Shown in pieces: positions 1 to 7,566 of a stretch of 11,116 nucleotides of DNA (position 1 is its first letter; the number at the start of each line of letters is the position of its first letter). This DNA is from an uncultured Candidatus Altimarinota bacterium (GTDB taxonomy: Bacteria; Patescibacteriota; Gracilibacteria; CAIRYL01): positions 1 to 11,116 of the forward strand of contig CAMZLA010000008.1 of assembly GCA_947311665.1 (NCBI GenBank). Direction: 5' to 3'. Both the position numbers and the translations under genes were made by a program. The notes under the pieces were generated by a model. The model searched no databases and was not told the DNA's origin. It saw nothing but the letters and a program-made list of their open reading frames with translations.

Positions 1-256
1 CACTACTTTTTTTCCAGAATATAAAGGGTATACAATATTAGGTGCTATAGGAGGAGCATTGATTACTCCTCAAATTGAAAAATTTGCTATAAAAAATGGG
101 CTATATGTTATTATTGCTAGCCGAAGAGATTCTTCATTTGCAATAATAACATATAGCCCATTTTTTATAGCAAATTTTTCAATTTGAGGAGTAATCAATG
201 CTCCTCCTATAGCACCTAATATTGTATACCCTTTATATTCTGGAAAAAAAGTAGTG
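1..256. repeat. Perfect inverted repeat, 117-base arms, 22-base loop
   Basis: Bases 1-117 are the exact reverse complement of bases 140-256, with a 22-base unpaired centre at 118-139. No mismatch is visible, and pairing continues to the first base of the window, so the left arm may be longer or the contig may end here. The right arm is coding DNA (C-terminal part of the nuclease-like gene), so the left arm is a mirror copy of that gene. Perfect identity of coding arms, a short loop and a position at the sequence end are typical of fold-back chimeras made during amplification or assembly. A genuine hairpin end or a recent inverted duplication would look the same. Sequence left of base 118 should not be trusted as independent genome sequence. 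Confidence 0.95.
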
Positions 257-753
257 AATTGAGGCAATTGAACGGTAAGAAATTTATCTACATATTCTTT
301 TCTAAAATTACTTTTTACCTCCGTTACCAAGACCTCTGTCCCATTTACCGCTACAATATCATATTCAGCATTCCCTATTTCTTTTCTTATCTGATATTTT
401 GGACGAACATTTTGATAAATATCATAAAATTCTTTTCCTTCTTTTTTAAAAATATTTTGTACCGATCTACATATATTTTCTTCAACAATATTTCCCTGTA
501 ATAAACCTAAATCACCCAGTTTTGAAAAAACTTCTTTCATTTGTTCATCAGTTTTTTTCATTTGCTCATCAGTTTTCTTCATTTGCTCATCAGTTTTCTT
601 CATTTGCTCATCTGTTTTCTTCATTTGTTCATCGGTTTGTTTTTGAGACTCTCTCAAATCTGCTATATCTTTTGTGATAATAGCAAGCTTATCTCCTAGA
701 GCATCCATTGCTCTAAAAAAATCATCCATTGTTACAAATTTTTTATTTGGCAT
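70..753 (-). CDS. Coiled-coil protein with PD-(D/E)XK nuclease-like domain (C-terminus mirrored by inverted repeat)
   Basis: This 227-codon frame resembles the DUF3782-type family of uncharacterised proteins: an N-terminal coiled coil followed by a restriction-endonuclease-like fold. Residues about 1-38 are helical. Residues 40-73 hold five copies of a seven-residue unit (TDEQMKK), a textbook heptad. Residues about 85-210 form an alpha/beta domain with D132 in YDIVAVN and E145-x-K147 in VTEVKS, the spacing expected for the D...ExK metal site of PD-(D/E)XK enzymes. The C-terminal stretch FAIKNGLYVII is also typical of the family. The start ATG has AAAGGA just upstream (two-base gap), the only clear Shine-Dalgarno-like motif in the window. 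Residues 1-205 are read from the right arm and 206-212 from the loop. Residues 213-227 are read backwards through the mirrored arm and are almost certainly not the real end, so the reliable part is 118-753. Substrate and role are unknown; nuclease activity is an inference. Confidence 0.75.
   Translation of the reverse strand: MPNKKFVTMDDFFRAMDALGDKLAIITKDIADLRESQKQTDEQMKKTDEQMKKTDEQMKKTDEQMKKTDEQMKEVFSKLGDLGLLQGNIVEENICRSVQNIFKKEGKEFYDIYQNVRPKYQIRKEIGNAEYDIVAVNGTEVLVTEVKSNFRKEYVDKFLTVQLPQFTTFFPEYKGYTILGAIGGALITPQIEKFAIKNGLYVIIANEESLRLAIITYSPFFIANFSI
537..641 (-). repeat. Five tandem 21-base units encoding heptads
   Basis: Five consecutive 21-base units begin at 537, 558, 579, 600 and 621 and are nearly identical. 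Each encodes one seven-residue heptad (TDEQMKK, last copy TDEQMKE) of the coiled coil in the nuclease-like protein. The unit length is a multiple of three, so gain or loss of copies would change coil length without a frameshift. Confidence 0.93.
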
Positions 754-774
754 ATTCCTTTTGTTAATATCTCT

Positions 775-804
775 ATTATATCAAATAATAAAAAGAAAAA
801 TCAA
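775..804 (-). promoter_or_regulatory. Putative extended -10 promoter of the nuclease-like gene
   Basis: On the minus strand a perfect TATAAT lies at 780-775, preceded by TGA, which gives the extended -10 form TGnTATAAT. A TTGATT match to the -35 box lies at 804-799 with an 18-base spacer and overlaps the TGA stop of purC. The -10 box ends 21 bases before the ATG at 753, predicting a leader of roughly 15 bases. The nuclease-like gene may therefore be transcribed independently of purC. Confidence 0.6.
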
Positions 805-1784
805 TTTAAAAAATATTCTTTTAAATTTTCTGTCATTCTTTTATTCACATCAGCTGAAGTTTCTGGAATAAATTCTTCTCCTGTAATCATTTCATATGCT
901 TTCTGGTAAACAAAAGACATTTCTGCAATAAGCTTTTGTGGAGCTGTTGGTAAAATTTCATCAGAATATGGATTACATCGCTCACTATACCATCGACGCA
1001 AAACATCTTTATCAAAACTTTGCGGGTCGTCTCCTTTTTCAAAAGAGTCTTTATATTTTTCTGTAATCCAAAAGCGAGAACTATCTGGAGTGTGAATTTC
1101 ATCGGCTAATACAATTTCTCCATTGGAATTTTTTCCAAATTCATATTTTGTATCAACAAGTATTAATCCATTTTTTGAACAATGCCCTTGTCCAAAAATA
1201 AATAATTCTAAAGATTTTTTTGCTACAATATCAAAATCTTCTGCTGTCATCAAACCTCGAGAAATAATTTCTTTACGAGAAATACTTTCATCATGACTTC
1301 CTTCTTCTGTTGGTTTTGTTGTAGGAGTTACAATTATTTGTGGTAATTTTTCTGATTTTTTTAAATTATCTGGCAATTCATTTCCACAAAAATTTCTCAC
1401 ACCATTTTGATAATTCACCCAAATAGAAGTATCGGTTGTTCCTGTCATATATGCCCGAACAACAAATTCTACTGGAAAAATTTCTAATGTTTCAGCCACT
1501 AAACAATTTTCATCGGGTAAGGCAATGCAATGATTTTTTACAATATGTTTTGTTTTATCGAACCAAAACTTTGCAATTCTATTTAAAACTTGTCCTTTAA
1601 AAGGAACAGAAGCCAAAATAATATCAAAAGCACTTTGTCTATCTGTTGTTACCAAAACCCTTTTTTCATCAATAATATAAGTATCTCGAACTTTTCCTTC
1701 GTGAATTTTTTCACCAATAGAAATATTTGTTTTCGAAAGTGCCGATGAACAATATGGAAGAATTTCTTCTTGTGTAAATGACAT
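801..1784 (-). CDS. purC: Phosphoribosylaminoimidazole-succinocarboxamide synthase (SAICAR synthase)
   Basis: PurC joins CAIR and aspartate using ATP to form SAICAR in cytosolic purine biosynthesis. The 327-residue protein matches the longer PurC form (about 300 residues, as in yeast Ade1) rather than the roughly 237-residue E. coli form. Visible family motifs are GKVRDTY at 30-36 (nucleotide-binding strand), DRQSAFD at 48-54, VVRAYMTG at 108-115, LVDTKYEFG at 199-207 and DEIHTPDSSRFW at 218-229, all in the usual order, so the enzyme appears complete. It starts 38 bases after the lipoprotein stop and could be co-transcribed with it. No Shine-Dalgarno motif is seen; the bases before the ATG are almost all A or T. 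It is the only gene here ending in TGA, which supports the standard code. No other purine gene is in the window, so the pathway genes are dispersed or incomplete. Confidence 0.96.
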   Translation of the reverse strand: MSFTQEEILPYCSSALSKTNISIGEKIHEGKVRDTYIIDEKRVLVTTDRQSAFDIILASVPFKGQVLNRIAKFWFDKTKHIVKNHCIALPDENCLVAETLEIFPVEFVVRAYMTGTTDTSIWVNYQNGVRNFCGNELPDNLKKSEKLPQIIVTPTTKPTEEGSHDESISRKEIISRGLMTAEDFDIVAKKSLELFIFGQGHCSKNGLILVDTKYEFGKNSNGEIVLADEIHTPDSSRFWITEKYKDSFEKGDDPQSFDKDVLRRWYSERCNPYSDEILPTAPQKLIAEMSFVYQKAYEMITGEEFIPETSADVNKRMTENLKEYFLN

Positions 1785-1822
1785 AATATTTTTTATTAAA
1801 TTTTTTTAAAGCATAAAATATT

Positions 1823-2368
1823 TTACTCAACTGTTATATTTTTCAATTTTTCAATATTCAGAATATTTATCACTTCATTTTCTTTTACCATCATTATACT
1901 ATTTCCTTTTTCTCCATTAAAAAATGAAAGTTGAAATGGTGAATCTGATATATTTTCAAGAAAAATCGTTCCTATCATCAATGTATTGTCGAGGGGAAGA
2001 GCTTTTCCATCTCTTCCCATTGAAACTGTAAAAATTCCTTTTTCATTTTTTTTCTCTAATAATAAAGGAAAATATTCATCGGATAGGTTTGTAAATTTTG
2101 AAATTTTTGCTAAATGACTTGGATATGCAAGAGAAAATTTAACCGTTTGAATAGGTAAGTTTTTAGGATTATTTAAAATAATATTATATTTTTTTTCAGA
2201 TTTTAAAGATTTTTCCAAAGAAAAATATGCCGATTGTTCTTCTTTAATTTCTCGTTGTTTTTGGACAATATTTTCTAAAGAAGAAATTTCTGAAATTTTA
2301 GAATTTTCAAAAGAAAAACATCCTGCTAAAAAGAAAAGAGGAAACAGTGCAAAAACTATTTTTTTCAT
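1823..2368 (-). CDS. Small predicted lipoprotein with possible cohesin-like beta-sandwich domain
   Basis: This 181-residue protein has a clear lipoprotein signal: MKK, a hydrophobic core at residues 4-13, then the lipobox L14-A15-G16-C17. It is therefore predicted to be exported, lipid-modified on Cys17 and anchored to the outer face of the cytoplasmic membrane. Residues about 25-60 are polar and probably helical. Residues about 60-165 are beta-rich, with a pattern like the cohesin-type modules of surface proteins: a strand with PIQTVKFSLAYPSHL, then an NEKGIFTVSMG segment and a GTIFLENI strand. That domain assignment rests on pattern only and is weak. No function can be named. It is divergent from transketolase across a 141-base spacer and lies 38 bases upstream of purC. 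The ATG at 2368 is chosen because it opens the signal peptide directly. Confidence 0.75.
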   Translation of the reverse strand: MKKIVFALFPLFFLAGCFSFENSKISEISSLENIVQKQREIKEEQSAYFSLEKSLKSEKKYNIILNNPKNLPIQTVKFSLAYPSHLAKISKFTNLSDEYFPLLLEKKNEKGIFTVSMGRDGKALPLDNTLMIGTIFLENISDSPFQLSFFNGEKGNSIMMVKENEVINILNIEKLKNITVE

Positions 2369-2379
2369 AGAAGAAATAT

Positions 2380-2385
2380 ATTATA
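2380..2385 (-). promoter_or_regulatory. Putative -10 box of the lipoprotein gene
   Basis: A perfect minus-strand TATAAT at 2385-2380 ends only 11 bases before the ATG at 2368. Transcription would begin about 4-5 bases before the start codon, giving a nearly leaderless mRNA. No convincing -35 box is seen 16-18 bases upstream. Confidence 0.45.
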
Positions 2386-2466
2386 TAGAAATGTAGAATT
2401 ATAAAAATACTATCAAATAAAACTAAAAAATAAAATAACTTTATCTTTTGTTCATCCGATAAATAT

Positions 2467-2483
2467 TATACACTTTTTATACA
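2467..2483 (+). promoter_or_regulatory. Possible -10 region of transketolase
   Basis: Two TATACA hexamers occur at 2467-2472 and 2478-2483 in the spacer between the divergent lipoprotein and transketolase genes. The second ends 26 bases before the tkt ATG, a plausible -10 position. No good -35 match is visible, and the region is so A+T-rich that chance matches are likely. Confidence 0.3.
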
Positions 2484-2509
2484 TTAATATTTTTCATTTT
2501 TTTTATCAT

Positions 2510-4441
2510 ATGTCTTCTCTTTCTTCATCAGATATACAGCTTATTTCTGCATTTTCTAAAGCATGTTCTGGGTCAATTATTCAAATGGTAGCAAATGCAA
2601 AAAGTGGGCACCCTGGTGGATCTCTTTCCAATTTAGATTTTTTTAGTGTGTTATATACACAAATAATTTCGAAAACAGGAGAAGAACTCGTTGTTTCCAA
2701 TGGACATATTTCGCCTGCAGTTTACGCTGTTTTAGCAGAAATGGGGTATATTGATAAAAATGATGTAATAGAAAATTTACGAACATTTGGAAGTGTTTTT
2801 GAAGGGCATGTAAACAGACATGTTTCAGGAATAAATATTGGGACAGGGCCTTTGGGAGCTGGTGTTTCTATGGCTGCGGGAGTAGCAGTTGCAAAACAGA
2901 AAGATTTTAAAAATAAAAAAAATGCAACCGATGAAAATGATTTTCTTGAAATGGTCTTTGCTACAATTGGAGACGGAGAAGCGCAAGAAGGACAAGTATA
3001 TGAAACCTTTCTTTTTGCAGCTCAAGAAAAATTGAATAATTTTTGTGTCTATGTCGATTTTAATAGAGTACAATTAACGGCAAGCCTGGAGGAAACAATG
3101 AAAATAAATATTCCTGCTATTGGAAAAGCATGTGGCTGGAATGTAGTTGAAATTGATGGACATAATTATGAAGAAATTTTTGCAGCATTGCAAAATGCCA
3201 GTGAACAACAAGAAAAACCAACACTTATAGTTGGAAAAACTATAATGGGACATGGAGTAGAATTTATGGAAAAAGATGGACGAGAATTGAAAGCTTCTTG
3301 GCATGGAAAAGCACCAAGTCTAGAAGATGTAAAAAAAGCAATGGAAACAGAATTGAAACTCACTACTGAAGAAATTGAGATTTTAGAAAATTTTAGAAAA
3401 AATAATATTGAATGGACTCCAGAAAAACCATTTTTTGCAGAAAATCTAGCACCACTCACTCTTTCATCAGGAACACCCATTGTTTATGAAGTTGATGATC
3501 TGACAGATTGCCGAAGTGCATATGGAAAAGCACTGTTAAACCTTGCAGAAGAAAACAGTGAAATTTTAGCTCTTTCTGCCGATTTACAAGGAAGCGTGAT
3601 GACAAAATTTGTAGCACAAGAACGACCAGAACAGCATATTGAAGTTGGAATTGCAGAACAAAATCTTGTTTCTGTTTCTGGGGGGTTATCATTAAATGGA
3701 TATATTCCTTTTTGTTCAACATTTGCGGCCTTTATGGGATCTCGAGCAAAAGATCAGGCTCGATTAAATGACATCAACAGATGTAATGTGAAAATGGTGG
3801 CAACTCATGCAGGACTGAGTGCAGGACCAGATGGACCAACACATCAGGCTATTGATGATAGTGGAAGTTTTTTAGGAATGTTTAATACTCATATTTGTGA
3901 ACCAGCAGATCCAAATCATTGTGATAGAATTATTCGATATGTAGGAACTCATTATGGAAATTTTTATGTAAGAATGGGGCGACATAAAATTGAAACACTT
4001 ACAAAAGAAAATGGTGAAATATTTTTTGATGCTGATTACAAATATGAATATGGGAAATGTGATATTTTACGAAAATCTCACTCTGATGAAAAAATAGTTA
4101 TTGTTGCGAGTGGTGGAACCGTGAGAGAGGCCTTGGAGGCATGGAAAAAATGTGATGAAGTGCAACAAAAAAATGTAGAAATTGTTATTACATCAAGCAT
4201 TAAGAAATTTGATGAAACGCTTATTTCATCGCTTAAAAATGCAAAAAAAATCATTACATGTGAAGACCATAATCCTCTTTCTGGACTTGCTAGTGCTATA
4301 AAAAATGTTTGTATAGAACATAAAATATATCCAGAAACTTTTGAAGTTTGTGCTGTTACTCATTACCAACTTTCTGGAAATGATAGAGAATTATATGCAG
4401 CAGGAGGAATTGATGCAGAAAGTATTTTTAAAAAAATATAG
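2510..4441 (+). CDS. tkt: Transketolase, single-chain, TPP-dependent
   Basis: Transketolase moves two-carbon ketol units between sugar phosphates in the non-oxidative pentose phosphate pathway, linking ribose-5-phosphate supply to glycolysis. The 643-residue chain has all three domains. The N-terminal TPP-binding part shows GHPGGSLS at 33-40, SNGHISPA at 63-70, GTGPLGAG at 111-118 and the thiamine-Mg motif GDGEAQEG at 154-161 ending at N185. The central pyrimidine-binding domain shows EVGIAEQN at 378-385, with E383 the expected cofactor-activating glutamate, and HAGLSAGPDGPTHQ at 433-446. The C-terminal domain is at about 510-640. Archaea and some reduced bacteria split this enzyme into two genes; here it is fused as usual. 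It is the only plus-strand gene. Bases before the ATG are mainly T and A, with no Shine-Dalgarno motif. Its stop is 11 bases from the murG stop, tail to tail. Confidence 0.96.
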   Translation: MSSLSSSDIQLISAFSKACSGSIIQMVANAKSGHPGGSLSNLDFFSVLYTQIISKTGEELVVSNGHISPAVYAVLAEMGYIDKNDVIENLRTFGSVFEGHVNRHVSGINIGTGPLGAGVSMAAGVAVAKQKDFKNKKNATDENDFLEMVFATIGDGEAQEGQVYETFLFAAQEKLNNFCVYVDFNRVQLTASLEETMKINIPAIGKACGWNVVEIDGHNYEEIFAALQNASEQQEKPTLIVGKTIMGHGVEFMEKDGRELKASWHGKAPSLEDVKKAMETELKLTTEEIEILENFRKNNIEWTPEKPFFAENLAPLTLSSGTPIVYEVDDLTDCRSAYGKALLNLAEENSEILALSADLQGSVMTKFVAQERPEQHIEVGIAEQNLVSVSGGLSLNGYIPFCSTFAAFMGSRAKDQARLNDINRCNVKMVATHAGLSAGPDGPTHQAIDDSGSFLGMFNTHICEPADPNHCDRIIRYVGTHYGNFYVRMGRHKIETLTKENGEIFFDADYKYEYGKCDILRKSHSDEKIVIVASGGTVREALEAWKKCDEVQQKNVEIVITSSIKKFDETLISSLKNAKKIITCEDHNPLSGLASAIKNVCIEHKIYPETFEVCAVTHYQLSGNDRELYAAGGIDAESIFKKI

Positions 4442-4452
4442 AATATTTTTCC

Positions 4453-5520
4453 CTATAAAAACTTACAAATATTTTCAATTGCTAACGGTTGAGAAAGAGA
4501 TAAAATATTTTTTTTATACTGCTCTTGGAGAGATGCTGAAGAAAAAAGTTGTTCTATTTTTTTTACTGATTCATCAGAAAAAAGTTCAGATTCTTCAAGA
4601 TATAAAGCAGCTTTTTTTTCTGAAAAATATTGTGCATTTTTTCTCTGATGATTGTTTGCTGCCGATGGAAGAGGAATGAGAATTGTGCATTTTTGTGCTG
4701 CTGCCAATTCGGAAATACTTCCACCAGCACGAGTTATTACAATATCGGCTTTGTGAATTTCTGAAATAAAATCATGAGTGAGAAATTCTTTTTCTGTAAT
4801 ATTTTCTATTTTTTTATCTGATTTCTTCCCCTTTCCTGTTATTAACAACACCTCATTTTTTTTATTCTCTTCTGATGAAAAAAATATTCGTGCCCATTCA
4901 TTAATTTTTTCTGCACCTTGACTTCCTCCAAATATAAGAATTTGTAATTTTTTTGTAAATTTCTTTTTTTCATCAACATCTTTTTCTTGAAAATTTTGTT
5001 TCTGAGGTATTGTAAAAAAATCTTTGCGAACAGGATTTCCTGTAAAAATATATTGAGAATTTTTTGAAGGAAAACCTGTAAAAATTTTCGTTGCTATTCG
5101 AGACAATATACTATTGGAAAGCCCCATTGCACTATCTGTTTCATGAAGAAAAAAAGGAATTCTGAGAAAAAAAGCAGAAATCCCAAAAGGAAGAGAAACA
5201 AATCCTCCTTTAGAAAATATTTTTTCTGGACGATGAAATAAGAGAAACCAAAAAGCAGAAAAAATATTTTTTATGAAAATAAAAAAATCTAAAAAATTTT
5301 CCCATGAAAAATATCGTCTCAATTTTGCAACAGAAACAGTTGTATATGAAAATGGAAGATTTTCAAAATAGTGATAATCACTATTATTATTCGCTATAAT
5401 AAAATGAACATCTGATGGAGAAAAATTTTTATGTTCTTGTAAATATTCATTTATAGCGAGTAATGGATATATATGTCCACCAGTTCCTCCACCAACAAAA
5501 AGAATTTTCGTTTTTTTCAT
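4453..5520 (-). CDS. murG: UDP-N-acetylglucosamine--N-acetylmuramyl-(pentapeptide) pyrophosphoryl-undecaprenol N-acetylglucosamine transferase
   Basis: MurG transfers GlcNAc from UDP-GlcNAc to lipid I, making lipid II on the inner face of the cytoplasmic membrane, the last intracellular step of peptidoglycan synthesis. The 355-residue length is normal for this GT-B enzyme. The N-domain has GGGTGGH at 10-16, and HETD at 126-129 stands where HEQN or a variant is usual. GNPVR is at 161-165 before the inter-domain linker. The C-domain has FGGSQGAEKIN at 197-207, TRAGGSISELA at 263-273 and the sugar-nucleotide loop PSAANNHQ at 285-292. A lysine-rich linker spans about 172-192. It starts 7 bases after the stop of the SpoU-type methyltransferase gene, so it is probably translated from the same message. 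No Shine-Dalgarno motif is seen. Confidence 0.95.
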   Translation of the reverse strand: MKKTKILFVGGGTGGHIYPLLAINEYLQEHKNFSPSDVHFIIANNNSDYHYFENLPFSYTTVSVAKLRRYFSWENFLDFFIFIKNIFSAFWFLLFHRPEKIFSKGGFVSLPFGISAFFLRIPFFLHETDSAMGLSNSILSRIATKIFTGFPSKNSQYIFTGNPVRKDFFTIPQKQNFQEKDVDEKKKFTKKLQILIFGGSQGAEKINEWARIFFSSEENKKNEVLLITGKGKKSDKKIENITEKEFLTHDFISEIHKADIVITRAGGSISELAAAQKCTILIPLPSAANNHQRKNAQYFSEKKAALYLEESELFSDESVKKIEQLFSSASLQEQYKKNILSLSQPLAIENICKFL

Positions 5521-5527
5521 ATAATAA

Positions 5528-6016
5528 TTAAAGAGAAGTATTTTGTGATATATCTCGAAATTTTACCATTTCCCACATTCCAATACTTCCTGCAATACTC
5601 ACATTCATACTCTGTTTTTTCCCTTTCATAGGGATATAAACGATGGTATCGCATAATGCTAATATTTCATCAGAAACACCAGAAATTTCATTTCCCATTA
5701 TCAAACACACATTTCCAGAAAAATCCGCCGATGAAATTTCTATTGCATCATCAGTCAATTCCATTGCAATAAGTTTTATTCTAGAATTTTTAAGATGTTG
5801 TAATAATTTTATAGAATTTTTTGCATATGTCCACGGAACAAAAACCTCTGCATCGAGAGCTGTTTTAGAAATTTCTTTATGGGGAGGAAAGGGAGTTATC
5901 CCAGAAAGGTATATATGATTAATCCCTAAACTATCGGCTGTACGAAAAAAAGAGCCAACATTCCAACCGCTTCGAATATCAGGAAGAAATACCGATGTTT
6001 GAAATTTTTGATGCAT
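5528..6016 (-). CDS. SpoU/TrmH-family RNA 2'-O-ribose methyltransferase
   Basis: This is a 162-residue SPOUT-fold protein using S-adenosylmethionine to methylate a ribose 2'-oxygen in tRNA or rRNA. All three SpoU motifs are present: motif 1 at 13-28 (DIRSGWNVGSFFRTAD, with N19 and the catalytic-type R25), motif 2 at 103-119 (GNEISGVSDEIL) and motif 3 at 128-144 (IPMKGKKQSMNVSIAGS). Motifs 2 and 3 form the trefoil-knot cofactor site. There is no N-terminal RNA-binding extension, so it is a minimal catalytic domain that would act as a dimer. Position specificity cannot be read from sequence. Its ATG follows the stop of the upstream rRNA methyltransferase gene by a single base, implying translational coupling, and murG follows after 7 bases. 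Confidence 0.9.
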   Translation of the reverse strand: MHQKFQTSVFLPDIRSGWNVGSFFRTADSLGINHIYLSGITPFPPHKEISKTALDAEVFVPWTYAKNSIKLLQHLKNSRIKLIAMELTDDAIEISSADFSGNVCLIMGNEISGVSDEILALCDTIVYIPMKGKKQSMNVSIAGSIGMWEMVKFRDISQNTSL

Positions 6017-6017
6017 A

Positions 6018-7541
6018 TTATTTCTCTAAACTTTTTATTAAATCTCGTAATAACACTCGTGGAATTTGATTTTTCCATTTGTTTTTTTGCATTTTCCCAA
6101 TTGCAACAGAAAAATTTTTATAATGAAGAAGTACTTCACCATCAGAAATTTTATAATTTTCTTTTTGTTCATTGGAAAAATTTAAATTATTCCCTTTATA
6201 TACCTCTACAACATCATCTTCTGAAATTTCTATAACATTTTTGGTGCACAATTTTCCAAACGATGAACAAAATTCATAGGTAGTTTTCCAGCCTTTCCTA
6301 TGCAACTCTCCCATTTTAATTCCTATTCTATTTCCACGTATTCGAGAAACAAGAGTTTCTATTTCTTGTGGAAAAACCCACCATTCTTTTCCCCTTTTCC
6401 ACCATTGAAAATTTTCAGAAAGAATAAAACCCCAGTGTTTAAAAAAATATGAATTTCTCTCTTTTTCTTGTTTTTTTGTTGCTTTGTCAAAAGGGAAATT
6501 TTTTAATTCAAAATTTTTTTTCTCCTGATTATTTTTTTTATTATTGTTTTGATTGCTCTTTTGAGTGCTCTCTTTTTTATTTTCATCTGATGAATGGTTG
6601 TCTGAGACTTTATTTATTTTTCGTATTTTAGCAACAAAAAACCCTTCACTATCATATATTTGAGGCCATATTTGTAAAAAACCTTCATCGGTTGCAGATT
6701 TTGCACTTTCTGGAAAAAGATGCTGTAATGAAACAATCTCTGCTTCATTTGGAAATTCATCAAGAAGATATTGCACCACATCAGAATTTTCTTCCTTTCC
6801 CAAAGTACAAGTAGAATAAACAAGCTCTCCTCCTTTTTTCAGAGCGGTAAAAGCAGAACGAATTAATTTTTTTTGTAAATGAGACATTGTAATCGCATCA
6901 TTTTTTGACCAATTATCTAAGGCTTTAAAATTTTTTCTCACTGTCCCCTCGCCAGTACATGGAGCATCGAGTAAAAGAAAATCGAAAGTATTGGGTAAAC
7001 AATCACATAAATTTTCTGCATCGTAATGCGTTAAAATATTTTGAGAAACTCCACATCGTTCCAAATTTGAATATAAGGCTTTTAATCGAGATGATGAAAG
7101 TTCATTGGTGAGTAATATTCCCTTTCCTTTCATTATATCAGCTATTTGTGTTGATTTTGATCCAGGGCTTGCTGCTAAATCACCAATTATTTTATGAGAA
7201 AAATCAAGATTTTCATGTCCATAAAAAAGAGCAAGAACTGGTAACATAGAACTTGCTTCTTGCACATAAATTCCACCTAAAACATGAGGAAGAGTTGAAC
7301 CAATTGCGGTTCTATTTTCACTTGTTCTATTTATAAAAAAACCAGTATTACACCATGGAACAGCATCAATTTCCCAATTATTTTTTTGTGCATATTTTTT
7401 AAATTCATCAATTGAATATTTTAAAAGATTAACTCTTACGGCTTTTCGTAAAGGTTTTTCACAATATTCGAAAAAACATTCTGCCTCTTTTTTTGGCAGA
7501 AGTTTCAAGTAATGATCTTTGAATGATTGAGGAAGAGACAT
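6018..7541 (-). CDS. RsmF/RsmB (NOL1/NOP2/Sun)-family rRNA 5-methylcytosine methyltransferase
   Basis: The protein is predicted to methylate C5 of a cytosine in rRNA (16S in the RsmB and RsmF families) using S-adenosylmethionine. With the ATG at 7541 it has 507 residues. The SAM-binding motif is DLAASPGSKSTQ at 121-132, closer to RsmF (AAAPGSKTTQ) than RsmB. The two working cysteines are C195 in DAPCTGEG and C245 in STCTLGKEEN, so the active site is intact. A Lys/Asn/Gln-rich linker occupies about 311-345. The C-terminal part (about 365-507: KRGKEWWVFP, RIGIKMGE, NQIPR near the end) resembles the PUA-like RNA-binding region of RsmF. The frame is open up to 7604, but that start would overlap the upstream gene by 38 bases and add a tail not typical of the family; the ATG at 7541 begins the conserved sequence. 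No Shine-Dalgarno motif is seen. Confidence 0.9.
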   Translation of the reverse strand: MSLPQSFKDHYLKLLPKKEAECFFEYCEKPLRKAVRVNLLKYSIDEFKKYAQKNNWEIDAVPWCNTGFFINRTSENRTAIGSTLPHVLGGIYVQEASSMLPVLALFYGHENLDFSHKIIGDLAASPGSKSTQIADIMKGKGILLTNELSSSRLKALYSNLERCGVSQNILTHYDAENLCDCLPNTFDFLLLDAPCTGEGTVRKNFKALDNWSKNDAITMSHLQKKLIRSAFTALKKGGELVYSTCTLGKEENSDVVQYLLDEFPNEAEIVSLQHLFPESAKSATDEGFLQIWPQIYDSEGFFVAKIRKINKVSDNHSSDENKKESTQKSNQNNNKKNNQEKKNFELKNFPFDKATKKQEKERNSYFFKHWGFILSENFQWWKRGKEWWVFPQEIETLVSRIRGNRIGIKMGELHRKGWKTTYEFCSSFGKLCTKNVIEISEDDVVEVYKGNNLNFSNEQKENYKISDGEVLLHYKNFSVAIGKMQKNKWKNQIPRVLLRDLIKSLEK

Positions 7542-7566
7542 AGAAATAATTATTTTTACAGGCTTT

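Noticed and set aside
537..641. Evenly spaced short repeats suggestive of a CRISPR array
   Set aside because: The units are contiguous with no unique spacers, are 21 bases long and encode in-frame heptads of a protein; the 33-base set at 7754-7907 is rejected for the same reason.
801..803. TGA read as glycine (code 25, as in Gracilibacteria/Absconditabacteria) or tryptophan
   Set aside because: PurC ends naturally at this TGA; reading through would add about 18 unrelated residues and run into the next gene. No other gene needs TGA as sense, and glycine and tryptophan use normal codons.
4432..4450. Hairpin between the convergent tkt and murG stops as a terminator
   Set aside because: There is an 8-base stem with a 3-base loop, but it is entirely A-T and lacks a following T run; too weak to call in such A+T-rich DNA.
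4341..4679. Plus-strand 112-codon frame spanning the tkt and murG ends
   Set aside because: It is out of frame with tkt and antisense to murG, with a composition of phenylalanine and lysine typical of A+T-rich shadow frames.
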